This document shows, one piece after another, positions 24,208-36,170 of a stretch of DNA of 64,000 bases. How positions within the stretch are numbered: position 1 is the first letter of the stretch; each line of letters begins with the position of its first letter. The notes under the pieces are model-generated. The model was not told the DNA's origin. It was given only the letters and a program-made list of their open reading frames with translations, and searched no databases. The stretch covers positions 77,748-141,747 of the forward strand of contig CACVBU010000182.1 in the NCBI GenBank assembly GCA_902728285.1, read 5' to 3'. Made by a program: the position numbers and the translations under genes. This DNA is from Clytia hemisphaerica. Its lineage: Eukaryota > Cnidaria > Hydrozoa > Leptothecata > Clytiidae.

Positions 24208-25485
24208 TCACAATGTCACTGTAATTAGATGATCAATACCACCAATTGAATTGATCCACTCTTGCAATTTCTGGAAACCAAGGGCGAGAAGTGTTGTGTC
24301 ATCTGCATATTTATTGATGAGAGCGAGATCATTGTCTTCCATAGCAAAACGTTGGGGTACACATCTTATTTCATTGATGACGAACTCCAAAAATACGTTG
24401 AACAAAGTTGGTGAAGGAACACAACCTTGTCGAAGTCCAATCAAAACACTAAACCAATTTGTTAGTTTTCCATCAATAATTATTGCACATTTAGTATTTT
24501 TCATAAATTTTCTTTATAATGTTTACAATCTTTTTACTGATACTGATGCTGGATAGCATCTTCCATAGGGCTTCTCTCCATATGGTATCAAATGCTGATT
24601 TGAAGTCTACAAAATTAAAGTTAACATAAACGTTGTGCTCCTTGGCTTTTTCAATGATTTGGCGTGTTATAAAGATGGTGTCTATTGTTCCTCGGTTTGG
24701 TCGGAATCCAAATTGGTTGTCCTTAATGAAGTCTTCACTTTGGGCTTTGATTCTCTGGAGAAGGGACGTGTGTAAAGACTTTACCAGGGATGGATATGAG
24801 GGATATTGCACGGTAATTTGACGGGTCAAGCTTATTTCCTTTCTTATGGATAGGGGTAACGACTATTTTCGACCAGTCTAAGGGTGGTTTCTCTTCATTC
24901 CACACTTTGTTAAACAACATTGTGCAGAAACTGAATCATTTCATCTCCTGCTTTTATGACTTCTGCAGTGATCGAATCAACTCCTGGGGCCTTTCTATTT
25001 TTCATACTGTTGATGCTTTTTCTAATTTCCTCAATGCTGATTGGTTCAGGATTATTTTCGTTTTCGTAATTTGGGTTCAGTTCGTTTATTGCATTATCAT
25101 CAAAAGGAATTTTTTTGTTGAAATGTTCTTCCCAGCATTTTAAAACATTGTTTATGTTCGTTTGTTTGTTACCTTTCTATCGCTAATCGTGTTGATGGGT
25201 TTCCCTTCAAGTTCTTTTAGAGATTTGAAAAGGTTGTGGCTGTTATTATTTTGAAAGTCTTTTTCCATTTGGTTTATTTTCACTCTTAATTTTAGGGATT
25301 TAAATTTTCTTATTTCTCCCTTCACAGAGTTATTTAGAGTCCTGTATCTTTCTTTAATGTCGGGGTCTCTGGGATGCTTGATGAAATTAATTCTTGCTTG
25401 TCTACGTTGGTGACAAAGTGATGCTACGTTTTCTCCAAGTCCTTCAGTTCGTTTATTTCTAAGTCATCCAACGGTTTCCTTCAGT
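24208..25485 (-). pseudogene. Non-LTR retrotransposon (LINE) RT, degenerate
   Basis: Successive minus-strand frames read KSINSMKNRKAPGVDSITAE, then LDWSKIVVTPIHKKGNKLDP with NYRAISL, then NQFGFRPNRGTIDTIF and NFVDFKSAFDTIWREALW, then GLRQGCVPSPTLFNVFLEF and the catalytic YADDT. These are the ordered blocks of a LINE reverse transcriptase from the linker through the palm. Several frameshifts and stops break it, and no endonuclease domain is seen here. It runs in the same direction as the second LINE immediately upstream. Confidence 0.8.
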
Positions 25486-25489
25486 AGCT

Positions 25490-26434
25490 TTGTTCGTAGT
25501 GGTTTTGAAATGACCCTCAAGGTATTATATAATTATTTGCTACCGCTCTCTCCGTCTTTCAAGGCTATACAGTTTTACTGATTTGAGTTTTTCCCAATAA
25601 TTAAGATGTCTGAGGGATGGAATTCCATGTAAAAATGATTTCTGAACTTCTTTCAGTTGCTGGATAAGACCGCGCTTCTAGGGAGACCAGAGTTGAGAAC
25701 AGTAGTCCAAATGAAGGATAGCTAGTGCTTTCCATAAAGTTAACATGGTTTCAATTTTCCTTGATTTGAATGTGCGGTATATCCATCTGAGTGTCTAGGG
25801 TGACTCCGAGGTCTTTAACTTTGTCTTTATTTTCGATCAACGTTGCTGTGTCAGAAAATAGCGAGAACTTTGCTTCAGAGTGTCGTTTTTCCCGTAGGCA
25901 AGTGCTCAAATTTAAGACCATTCAGCTGCATGTTGTTGTCTTCTTTCCACTTATAGACAGTGTCTAGATAATTTTGCAGATGATAAACATCCTCCATTTT
26001 GGATATGTTTGGTCGTCAGCAAACGATGCCAATATAGAATGAAGGATGTTGTTATCGATATCTTGAATCATGATTAGGAACAATAGCGGTCCCAGCACAG
26101 ATCCTTGTGGCACACCTGAAAATAACATCCTGTTTTGAGGACAAGGTTGAGTTTACTGAAACTCTCTATGTTCGATGAGTCAAAAAGGATCTGATCCATT
26201 CAAGGAGTATACCGTATATGCCATTTTTCTGAAGCTTGTGTAACAAAATGGTGTGGTCTACTCTATCAAAAGCTTTACTGAAGTCTAAATAGATAACGTC
26301 AATGTTGTTTCCATTCTCTAGGTAATGGATCAGTCTTTCGGTGTGTTGAAGCAATTTATTTAAGTTGTCATATCCTGTAAGCTGCATAATTTCGATGGTT
26401 GTTAAGAAATCTAAGTAATTATTATTTGTTCCTT
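25490..26434 (-). pseudogene. CR1/Jockey-like LINE RT, degenerate, runs into gap
   Basis: The minus strand reads DVIYLDFSKAFDRVDHTILL, HKLQKNGIYGILLEWIRSFL, then VPQGSVLGPLLFL and the catalytic block ASFADD, then the post-palm region with DYCSQLWSP and LKSVKLYSLERR. This is a different LINE lineage from the RT at 24.2-25.5 kb. Frameshifts are present. The 5' part would lie in the assembly gap, so completeness cannot be judged. Confidence 0.8.
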
Positions 26435-27208
26435 NNNNNNNNNNNNNNNNNNNNNNNNNNNNNNNNNNNNNNNNNNNNNNNNNNNNNNNNNNNNNNNNNN
26501 NNNNNNNNNNNNNNNNNNNNNNNNNNNNNNNNNNNNNNNNNNNNNNNNNNNNNNNNNNNNNNNNNNNNNNNNNNNNNNNNNNNNNNNNNNNNNNNNNNNN
26601 NNNNNNNNNNNNNNNNNNNNNNNNNNNNNNNNNNNNNNNNNNNNNNNNNNNNNNNNNNNNNNNNNNNNNNNNNNNNNNNNNNNNNNNNNNNNNNNNNNNN
26701 NNNNNNNNNNNNNNNNNNNNNNNNNNNNNNNNNNNNNNNNNNNNNNNNNNNNNNNNNNNNNNNNNNNNNNNNNNNNNNNNNNNNNNNNNNNNNNNNNNNN
26801 NNNNNNNNNNNNNNNNNNNNNNNNNNNNNNNNNNNNNNNNNNNNNNNNNNNNNNNNNNNNNNNNNNNNNNNNNNNNNNNNNNNNNNNNNNNNNNNNNNNN
26901 NNNNNNNNNNNNNNNNNNNNNNNNNNNNNNNNNNNNNNNNNNNNNNNNNNNNNNNNNNNNNNNNNNNNNNNNNNNNNNNNNNNNNNNNNNNNNNNNNNNN
27001 NNNNNNNNNNNNNNNNNNNNNNNNNNNNNNNNNNNNNNNNNNNNNNNNNNNNNNNNNNNNNNNNNNNNNNNNNNNNNNNNNNNNNNNNNNNNNNNNNNNN
27101 NNNNNNNNNNNNNNNNNNNNNNNNNNNNNNNNNNNNNNNNNNNNNNNNNNNNNNNNNNNNNNNNNNNNNNNNNNNNNNNNNNNNNNNNNNNNNNNNNNNN
27201 NNNNNNNN
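26435..27208. other. Assembly gap (774 N)
   Basis: A run of N. Nothing can be said of its content, though a LINE enters it from the left. Confidence 1.
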
Positions 27209-28345
27209 GCCCGCCCAGAAACCTTGCAAAATGAAAATCCGCTTTTTTACGCCACAGCTACTAAGAACCAATCACATACCTTAATCGATCAAAACATTAG
27301 CTCATCAATGGAAAATGTGTATAAGTTTCTGTTCATGCATTTCTGACCCTCCTCTAAAAAGTTGAAAAAATGGCTCTTGATGCCAATGGTGTAATGAAAA
27401 GATTGATAAGCCAGGCACAGGCTGAAAGAAATGGGAAGAAGGAAGCATACAGATGATAGATGGTTTATTTAAAAAGGTAAATGCTTTTTTCTAAAGGGAT
27501 CCATTCATACTTTAAGTCAACACTTTTCATTTTCCATGTATGATATCGAAGGTGGTGAAACCAGAACTTTTATATATAAAAAAAGTGTTGGAGACTTAAT
27601 TTGTTCCTCTAAAAACTTGGAGATTTCGTGTGAAAGCCATGTGACTTTTATTTTTGAGGAAATTGTTAAAAACTTCTTAAAAACTTGTAGAAAATGGTCT
27701 GTTTAATACCTCCCCCCCCCATAAAATTCTGAACTTTCTTGTAACTATGACAAAGGCTATCATAGTGATATCTATGAAAGGTAAAATTTTGGGTACAGTA
27801 TTCCCAGTACTTATCACTGTACAGGGAGGTTAGTCTTTATACAAAAATTTTCACTTTAACATTGTTGTGATTTTAAGGTGGCAGAAAAACTCTGAGAGCT
27901 GGAGATTTGGTTCAAATCTGTGAGCCTCATAAGAAGTTTAGATTTAATTAGATAAAAAAATGAACAAGAGATTACTCGTAAAGATTTTGTGAGCTGATTC
28001 CTGATTTTTTACGTTTTTAAATGTTTCACTTTTATCTCAATTCAAATTGTTTTGACTTAGGAATATGGAAGATTTTTATTGTCAAAAACTGATAGTTTGA
28101 TATCTCTGATAACACAGTAATCCATTCTTGGTTTTTTTTGCGACTATGTTGCTTGACCAAATCTACGTGTATTTCTTCTGAAGTCAAGAAAAAGTACCAG
28201 AGTTTGTTTGGCAATGTTTGTTTCAATTTATCTGAAAATTATCAAGACAAGGTGAAGCGTGATGCTACAGATCAAATCTGTGTTTAGACTGGACTCACCA
28301 ACCTTTATGATAGACGCTAGGTGATCAGGATGGTTAATTGAATAA
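27209..28345. other. Unassigned AT-rich sequence
   Basis: No motif-bearing frame or repeat boundary seen. Confidence 0.35.
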
Positions 28346-28560
28346 AACGTAGTGGTCTAAAGAAACGACTATTCTTTTTTAGAATCAACCTTACAATCTA
28401 GTTTTTATATTTATAAAAACTAGATTGCTGACGTGTGAAAAGGAATGTCGGCGTGAATGATCCTTTTGTTTCGATAATAACATCAAAGCGGGAACTAATT
28501 TTCTTCTCTTTTTATCTCTTTTTCTTTCTAATAAGTTCAAATCTCCCTCGGACTGTTCAA

Positions 28561-28633
28561 GTGTGGTTAGCTCAAGTGGTTAGAGCATCCGTCTCATAAG
28601 CATGGGTTTCCGAGTTCGATTCCTCTGGGTGTC
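28561..28633 (+). pseudogene. tRNA-like sequence (Met-like anticodon CAT)
   Basis: GGTTAGCTCAAGTGGTTAGA gives a good D arm, CTCATAA a plausible anticodon loop, and GAGTTCGATTCC a T-loop box. The acceptor and anticodon stems pair poorly, so this is a tRNA-derived sequence, not a working gene. It keeps recognisable RNA polymerase III A- and B-box-like sequences. Confidence 0.5.
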
Positions 28634-29221
28634 AAATTTTTCAACTCTTCAAATTTCTTATTTTAATTCTCTTTCTATTAAAATGAAGGTCAATCAAACA
28701 AGTAACTAGCATATATTACCTCCGCTCTCTGTGTAAGGTTTAGATAAGCTATGATAGCATCACTTAATAAGAACTTTTTTAAGTTTTTTTTTCTTCAATC
28801 TTTTTTTTACCACAAGCGATTATTCAAGGCTGAGATATAGAAGAACGGGTATAGGCGTTTGGTGACTGACAGTTTCAGTTTCAGTTTCACTACTTTTACT
28901 TTCACTTTCACTTTCAGCCAGCGAGTGAGCGAGCATGATAATTGATTTCCGGGTCAAAATGTTTGACACTTGATCCAATCGTTTGCTTATCTTTCTTGCG
29001 TGGTCGTCATTTGAATTCAGCTTCAGTGCTTATAAAATACGGTTGTTATAAGGGTATCAAACTCCTCACTAAGAGAGGAACAGATCCTAGATTCGAATTG
29101 AACGCGTAATTACTAATAGCAATTAACATTACATAACGCGTCGATATCTCTTCACTCCCATGAAATGTGATTCAAAATTAAAGTGATGAGCACGAAAACA
29201 AAATCAAGAATTGGAAAATTT

Positions 29222-29297
29222 GACACCCAGAGGGATCGAACTCGAAGGAAAACCATGCTTCTGAGACAAACGCTCTAACCATTTGAGCTAACCACGC
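29222..29297 (-). pseudogene. tRNA-like sequence, inverted second copy
   Basis: Inverted counterpart of 28,561-28,633, in the right arm. The D arm and T box are kept; the anticodon loop is changed to CTCAGAA and there is a small insertion before the T arm. It is degenerate. Confidence 0.5.
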
Positions 29298-29522
29298 TTG
29301 GGAGAGACTGAGGGAAAGCTTGAAGTTATGAGAAAGAAAAAGGAAAGAAAGAAACGAGAAGAAAATTAGTTCCCGCTTTGATGTTATTATCGAAACAAAA
29401 GGATCATTCACGCCGACATTCCTTTTCACACGTCAGCAATCTAGTTTTTATAAATATAAAAACTAGATTGTAAGGTTGATTCTAAAAAAGAATAGTCGTT
29501 TCTTTAGACCACTACGTTATAA

Positions 29523-30599
29523 CTAATCACTAAGCATAAATTACAGCTGTTGCCTTAAGATGAAATAATCTTGTTTTGACTGAGGACAACTTGTGTATAT
29601 TATGCTGAAGTAATTTCCCTAATTCAATAGAACATTACGTTAGCCTAGTCTATCATTAGGGTACAGTCTGTCCCAAAAGACGCATCAACGTGTAAGTGTA
29701 TTTTGCAAAGAGGCTTACAAATTTGTGTCTTGACACTTTATTGTGTTGTTAACAGGCGTAGCCAGGATTTTTAAGGGGTGTCGCAAATTTCAATTTTTGA
29801 ATGGGCGGTTAAAGAGCAGGCAATGATTTCATGAGGGCGGAACGTTAAAATTCTAGTGACAGAAAGAAATAATTTTCAAAATATTCTTGATACAAGGTTA
29901 ATCTTTTTCACTTTTCATCCTATATCATATTACAAAAGGATATGATGTTGGTAATTGGGCGTATAAATTCTTTCTGGTGCTATAAATGGCTTTTTGGAAA
30001 AAAATCAGGCAGGTTATTTTGGAATACTTTTGAGTCAAATTATTTCTACAGTAGGAGAGAACTTAGCAATTCAAGCACATGCATTATGTCAACAAGCTCT
30101 TTTCTGATCTTTGAAATATCTAAAGATTTTCACTGTTTTCATTCAGAAAAACTCTCTACTTCTCCAATTCTCAGAATTCCAGGAAATTATAACACACTAT
30201 AAAGTAAAAGAGCCCATATATTATGGATGAATAAATCACTCTGATCAAGAACAAGTTTTAATAGCAATATTTTTTGCAGGAACTAATTTTTGCGGAAATA
30301 ATTTTTGCATTTTTGGGTGTCTACTCTTGAGTTTAATTGTAGGAGTGGGTGGAATAAGTAGGGGAGTTGGTACTTTTGGAGAAAATCCATAAAATGGGGA
30401 GGTCAATATTAAGATTGATTTCGGGGTGATTCTCCAAAAATCCCCTAGGAGAATAAAGGTTTTGGCTTGGGACTTTTTCAGGAAAATTTCATAAAATTGG
30501 GGGGTCGTTATAAAATGATTTTTTTGGGGGGGGGGATTTTGACCCCCTTTACAATTAACGGCAAAAGGGTACTGCGAAATTTAGTTCCACGGAATGCAA
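29523..30599. other. Unassigned sequence
   Basis: The phrase GGCGTAGCCAGGATTTTTAA near 29,756 looks like the edge of a dispersed repeat, but no second copy lies in this window. G-rich runs near 30,525. No gene supported. Confidence 0.3.
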
Positions 30600-30840
30600 T
30601 CTTTAAATTAAAAATCCTCAAAAGCCTCTAGGAATATGAAAGAGTTTGAGCAAAAAGTGGGTGGCAACCGTGAAAATCATTTTCACAAAATGTACCAAGT
30701 AAAACCGCAAAGTATTTTTGTGTAACAATTTTTTCGAAATTGAGGTATAATTTTTTTAAATGGGCTATTACAGAGGACAATAGAAGGATGCCACATGCTA
30801 AATTACAAACAATCTGGATTATCCCTTTAGTAGTGTACAC
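30600..30840. repeat. Relic of the TTAA-type MITE found in the transposon intron
   Basis: CAAAGTATTTTTGTGTAACA and the end CTGGATTATCCCTTTA match the element at 49,589-49,867 in order and orientation. The left end is eroded. Confidence 0.55.
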
Positions 30841-31517
30841 TTATTATAAAAAAGACTCTTCCAAATAGACTAGAATTTTGTCTGAAAAGTAGTTATTTTT
30901 GCTGACAAAGAGCTATTGCTGGTTTCAATTTTCATGCAATGCTTTAAAATAAGCTGACTTAAAAAAACAATATTTGCAAGCAGATTTTTTCAAAATGCAC
31001 ACACTCATTACCCTTTTATGAAAGAATTATTGCAATACAGACTGTATCTTTATAAAGTTAATCATAAAGACTGGTGCGTCCAGCCAAACACAGATTCGAT
31101 CTGTAGCTCTCACTGCACCATATTAAAATCCACCACTTGTTAGCTTTTTGAATAATATATTATTAGTGAAACAGGGACTCTGTCAGAAGGCTGTTTATGC
31201 AAACATATTATTATTATTATTATGGTATGGACCCCAGGGTTATTTCACCCCCTATATACCCATCCCCCTTTCTATAATGGAATTTTATCTCCCCCCCTTT
31301 CTTACGTAATTTTTTGTCATTACTGTCGGGTAGGTAATCATGTATGTTGATTTCTGATCGGGACTTTGGAGGGTTAGCAGGGAGATTATATGTGGATGGA
31401 CTCTGTTTCTAGCGGCAATCATGTTGAACATGTGTAAATCTTTTTTGAGACATCTAATTTCTTGTTTTATAATATATTCTTGTTTTCTATTATTCTTAGA
31501 ACTGACGTATATAGTAT
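30841..31517. other. Unassigned sequence with (TTA)n
   Basis: A short TTATTATTATTATTAT run at about 31,208. No gene supported. Confidence 0.3.
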
Positions 31518-31675
31518 TTATTCCGTCAGCCTCCATTTATTCCTGTCATGTTTTTTTCAATGATACAAAAATAAACAACAAACCTTTCGATAGTACGATC
31601 TCGGAAACATTTAATTACTGTTTTTTACTGCTTACTAAACAACATGACAGAAATAAATGGAGGCTGACAGAATAA
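31518..31675. repeat. Inverted repeat with 35-bp arms
   Basis: The arms 31,518-31,552 and 31,641-31,675 are complementary (TTATTCCGTCAGCCTCCATT against AATGGAGGCTGACAGAATAA) with one mismatch and one indel. The spacer is about 90 bp. Probably a small foldback element. Confidence 0.65.
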
Positions 31676-31949
31676 AGACCCACGATTGTTAATTTTTCGA
31701 TTTTTTCTCCAACCCGGACCTTATTAGGACCCCCAGACCCCCCCCCTCGTTTATTAATTTTTGAAAAAATTCCCAGCTACCAAAAGAAAACTTCCTTGTT
31801 TTACCCTAAAAAAGCCTAAATTTACTCTATTTTGACCCTTTTTGGGGTTTTTGGAGGTCCATTTTCCAACCCCCTCGGTAATTAGACGTCCCCCCCGTTC
31901 ATCAATTAAAAATAAGTATCCATTGTATTGATAATCCCGTAGAGACATG

Positions 31950-31998
31950 ACAGTTTGTAGGGAAAATAGCAACAGTTGCTATTTTGCCTACAAACTGT
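31950..31998. repeat. Compact 24-bp-stem hairpin
   Basis: ACAGTTTGTAGGGAAAATAG runs straight into its complement CTATTTTGCCTACAAACTGT, with one mismatch and almost no loop. It is too tight for a typical miRNA precursor; function unknown. Confidence 0.6.
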
Positions 31999-33035
31999 AT
32001 TTCCCCAAGCATTTTTATCCAAAAATCATAATTTTCTTTGCTAGAGTTTTGTGTCTGCTTGGACCCCATACCATACTTCAACCTCTATATACAAACTAAA
32101 GTAAAAGTACAGTATATAATATTTTCTAGCAAACAGCTGTGTAAAACATAAAACAAGCCATGAAGAAAAAACAACTTTTGAACTTGAACTGAACTGCAAA
32201 AACACATTTCCACGAAAAAAAGAATCCAATATGGTGGTTTGTTGTGATGAGTCAGCATTTTTCGTAACCAATCGCAAGAATAAAACCCCCGTCTTATTTG
32301 AAGCAAAAAAAAAAAACTAAAAAAGTTTTTCTCAACAAGACGCTTCTAGTCGTTGAAATTTGAGAATATCGTTCTAGATACGGTTTCCCGATTTTACCAC
32401 TCTAGAAAAATTTTCCGGTGTGATGTTTTTCATTCAACGACTATACTAGTCTATTGTTTTATCATCATCAAAAAGACTTTTCCGTAATTATTTTGATCTG
32501 ATTACTCATTTTGAAATGTCAGTTTGTCTTTTTCTTATCCCTGGAGAGTTAAATGAATCTAAGGAAATTCCCTTTTCTGGGAAATTCCCTTTTTATACCA
32601 CAAGTAGTTATTAAGCGCTCTTCATAGATTAAAAATATTACTTTACTCAAAATATTCGAACAGTTATGTTGCTAAACGTGTACATTAGTAAAATAACATA
32701 TGAAGAGCAGTATCTTCAGATGTATACGCTTTTTATAGGAAAAACCAGTAAGTCATATGATTCTGGCTGGGCTGCTCTTAAATTTATATGAGTTTTTTCA
32801 GCCTTAAATGTCAATATTAATTAAAATGGAAAGATGTACTTCTCAGTAATTTCTGAAATCTGGGGACAAGCTGGAGTTTTTACAAGCTCTCGTTTGATTT
32901 GGTTGGTCGTTAACCTGTAATAAAATAATTTTGTTACTTTTTCTAAAGAACGCGTCATCTCTATTACTTCAAATAACCAATTAGTGAAGTCTCTTGTAAA
33001 AACTCCAGCCCAACCCGAAATCTGAGGTTCAGATT
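31999..33035. other. Unassigned sequence
   Basis: No coding or repeat structure that I can support. Confidence 0.3.
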
Positions 33036-33113
33036 CTTCTTAATTTGTTCTTAAGTTTTGGCCAAATTTCAGCCTCGTATTCTTATGAAATTGTTCTTAT
33101 AAAAAACGTGTGT
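33036..33113. repeat. Relic of the ACACGTTTTT MITE family
   Basis: Ends GTTCTTATAAAAAACGTGTG, preceded by degraded TTCTTAAGTTTTGGCC. Only the right end survives. Confidence 0.45.
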
Positions 33114-33823
33114 AAGACAAGGCACGAATGTCACTCTAAGTAGACTGTAAATCACTCCATTGACACATTTGTTAGCATTTGAAAGAATTTTGTCTCAGAT
33201 GAGAGGTCACTCTTAACAAAAATTACTGTAGGGCTAAGATCATTCCTTTTGAACGCAAATTCAACTCTATGTGTTCGTTTTGCTGCGGTGGCACCTTAAT
33301 GAAAGTTATGGCTAGTAATAATAATATTCCTTAGATTTTCAGCTCTGGAGATTGATGATCTTTTCCATTTCAGTTCTTTAGTTATTTTTCGATACTGTAA
33401 AAAAAATACAAAGAAATAATTTTACCTTGACTTTATTAAGATGAGGTTTTTTTCAAGGTTTTTGCGATATAGATTGCTGACTTAGAAGCTACTGTATTCT
33501 CGGCAACCAACGTATCATTTAATTGAACAACTTTATCGGCCCTTTTTACGCCGGCCTTTTTATTGACGTTATTTTTTTGTCACTGGCGTAATAAGGTCCA
33601 ACATAAAAGGAACTGGCGTTAAATTATGTTCGGCGTAAAAAGGTTCGATAAGGTAACTCTGGCAGAAGTTAAATTGGCAAATTGTTGTCATAAATGTCTT
33701 GAAGATTTAAAATTTAATTTTACCGTGAATCATTGTCTATTGTTTTAAAAAAACTGCAAACTTGTCAATGAGAAAAACGTGGTCGTAAAAAAAAGTATGG
33801 ATGAATGGAGCAGAAGAATATAG
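33114..33823. other. Unassigned sequence
   Basis: Around 33,540-33,660 the phrases TACGCCGGCC, CTGGCGTAA and GGCGTAAAAAGG repeat in both orientations. This suggests a small decayed inverted-repeat element, but the boundaries are unclear. Confidence 0.3.
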
Positions 33824-34087
33824 TACACGTTTTTTTTTATATAAGGAACACGTTTATAAGGAACTCGAGGCTGAAAATGGTCCAAAAAATAAGGAATTGT
33901 TTAGGAACTGCTCAGGCTGAGAATAAGAAAACAAGTTTTAAGGAACAGTAAGAGGTGGTTTTCCAAACTTAGCAGCTATGTAAATAAGGAACTCGATAAG
34001 GAACTTTGAGGCTGAAATCCTCTGTAAAAATAAGGAACTCCAGGCTCAGAGCAAAGTTAAGGTTCCTTATAAATAAAAAAACGTGTA
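33824..34087. mobile_element. ACACGTTTTT MITE, variant subfamily
   Basis: Flanked by TA; ends ACACGTTTTTTTTTATATAA and AAAAAAACGTGT. The interior carries repeated AAGGAACTCGAGGCTGA-like phrases instead of the AAGAACAT phrases of the main subfamily. Confidence 0.7.
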
Positions 34088-34886
34088 AAGTGAGTGCTAA
34101 GACCTTAAACGGGTATCTACTGTATGTGTCATACTCGGAGAAAATAAACGAGAAAAAAAACGTGAGAAAATGATGAGGCAACGTAATGAACGATGACTAA
34201 ACTCAACACCTGAAAAGATAACTCATCACCGAAAGCTACAATCTTGGTGAAAATATATTGAGTATTTTGATTAATTCCTCGTTTTTACCGATTTAAAGTT
34301 CGGACGAGAAAGTCGCTTTTGGGCTATTTCTTAAAATTTAATCGAGTATTTCCATTCGGGAGGGGTTTATAGACTTCAAAGCTTTATTCTAGGTCTTACT
34401 GCACGGTTTCTGAACTTTTGGATCCCCAGACCCAAAGATCTTCTCAAGTCTTGAGTCTAATGTTAAAACTCGGAGTTAAACCTCTACCCTTCCAGCCTAA
34501 GTTAGAGCGAATCGTTTTTGGCTGTAAGATTTCGTGGGAATTTCCCTTTTTTCTCAAATATTATGACCTTCATTGTAGATCGTTACTTAAACTGGAACAA
34601 CTTTAATGTTTTAAAAGTTAAAGGCTAATATAAAAAGTCATAAAAACATGGAAATACCAAGTGTAGTTAATCTTTGTAATAGATAGAGTGGGAATAATTT
34701 GCAGAGGTGGGCAAACTAACCAGGTCGGGGTTGTGGACGGCGGAATTTGTCGTTCTTTATGAAATTTGTCGTCCTTTTTGTCTATTTTTAGTAAATGTAG
34801 GATTCCCTAGACTAACCCCTTCAAGCGTCGGTGAAACAAATGTACAAAAAAAGATTTCGTTCTTAAAGATTACGTCAAATTATTAA
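34088..34886. other. Unassigned sequence
   Basis: Contains the dispersed phrase GGAATTTGTCGTTCTTTATG (34,741), shared with about 8,979. No gene supported. Confidence 0.3.
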
Positions 34887-35723
34887 GGGCTCTGACCATA
34901 GTCCAAAAATTGATTTTGGTATTTGAACATAAAAGTTATATTTCAGGTTCCTAAACACTTTTGACAAATAATTGCCTTTATAAATTGCTTTTTAATCGAA
35001 TCCCTTAAGAGTAATTAAGAATTTGATTGCAAAAATGACGTTATGAACTTTAAAAAGATGTTAATACAGGGTGTACCTTTTGTAATAAGCCTGTGTGATG
35101 GAGAACGTTCTTATATTTTAGTGATAACACACAGAAACTTTTCTACTCAATCGCATGTTCAAACTCGATACTTTAATTAGGGACACCCTGTAATATGTTG
35201 CATCACCCTCTTTTACAAAAGGTGCTTAGTTTTAATGGGTAATTAACTTTTTTCTTTCAAAATTTCTTTACCCTGTCCGCAAAGAATTGAACTATTTTAA
35301 ATTTTGCGGAAAATTTTTCTAAAAAGATATGTCAAAAGTTATGACTGTTTTTTAAGCAAAATCCAGATGAAAAATTGATAAAAAACGACTATTTTGAAGA
35401 TTTGGAGACAAAGAAGCATTTACAAAAATTTTCCGCAAAAGTTTTTATTGTTCGGTAAAAGATGCACCATTTACTGCGAAAAAATTTTCAAAATATTTTT
35501 TCTTCACCGAAACTAAGCTCTTCAAAGTTGAAATATTCTTCCTCGCAAAAGTCTTCATTTTCTTCTTCATCAAATTTTTCAATGCAACTTTTGAATTTTC
35601 AGATTCAGGAATAGTTTGTCTAACAGAAAATGTATAGTCATGCCATAGTTTTGTTGGTTACATCAGTCAGAAAACACATTTTAAACACGGCAATTATGAA
35701 ATATTCACTATGGTCCAGAGCCC
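34887..35723. mobile_element. TTAA-flanked element with GGGCTCTG ends
   Basis: TTAA at 34,883-34,886 and 35,724-35,727 flank ends GGGCTCTGACCATAGT and ACTATGGTCCAGAGCCC, which are complementary except for one indel. TTAA targets are typical of piggyBac and Kolobok transposases; the GGG start favours Kolobok-type mobilisation (inference). 837 bp, non-coding, and interrupted by the CAGGGTGT element at 35,067. Confidence 0.75.
35067..35190. mobile_element. 124-bp MITE with CAGGGTGT ends, nested
   Basis: TA at 35,065-35,066 and 35,191-35,192. The ends are CAGGGTGTACC and GGGACACCCTG. It sits inside the TTAA element and is therefore the younger insertion. TA target and ends fit Tc1/mariner mobilisation. 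Confidence 0.65.
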
Positions 35724-35970
35724 TTAACTCGCCGCGTAAGGGAATCCTCGCAAGGGAATCTCATTGAAACTTTTTATCGGTAAATCCCTTTTTCTTTCAT
35801 AAAAACGTGTGCTTTGAGGTTTGAAACATAAAAAGATGACTAAATAAATGAAGTGTTTGGAATGTTGCGATTGAGGGAAGAATGGGCGATCTTCTTTTAC
35901 TCACGAAGATTAAGTTTCACGTGGAGCAAGACAAGGCATAATGTTTAACTCACTAGAGAAGCCCCATAAA
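35724..35970. other. Spacer
   Basis: No feature seen. Confidence 0.3.
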
Positions 35971-36170
35971 TGGGCCATTCCATTTTATATCCATACAGGG
36001 GGTAGACGAATATTTTTAGGGGGTAATCAGAGAGAAACTTTCAAGGGGTACAGGGTTGATTTTAGTTTGTCCAGCCTCGCTTTTGTTTTTAAGGTATGAA
36101 GAGGGTTTTTCCAAAAAGTTCTTTTGCAAATTTTGCCATTTTCCAGGGGGTATTCCACACATCTCTAACA
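35971..36170. repeat. Partial copy of the TGGGCCAYTCCATT element
   Basis: TGGGCCATTCCATTTTATAT followed by CCATACAGGGGGTAGACGAA matches the left end of the element at 48,325-48,793. The right end is not found, although CAGGGGGTATTCCA near 36,145 may be a remnant. Confidence 0.55.

Larger units (their letters stand above)
28346..29518. mobile_element. 1.17-kb foldback element with tRNA-like arms
   Basis: The arms of roughly 290 bp are inverted copies, starting AACGTAGTGGTCTAAAG at the left and ending in its complement at the right. ATAA at 28,342-28,345 and 29,519-29,522 forms a likely target duplication. Each arm contains a further small palindrome (AACTAGATTG type) and a tRNA-like block. 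The centre has TTTCAGTTTCAGTTTC-type repeats. No ORF. The superfamily is not clear. Confidence 0.8.

Noticed and set aside
26399..27346. Frames running through the gap
   Set aside because: They consist of N; nothing can be inferred.
28561..28633. Functional tRNA-Met gene
   Set aside because: Acceptor and anticodon stems do not pair, and an inverted copy has a different anticodon loop; better as a tRNA-derived repeat.
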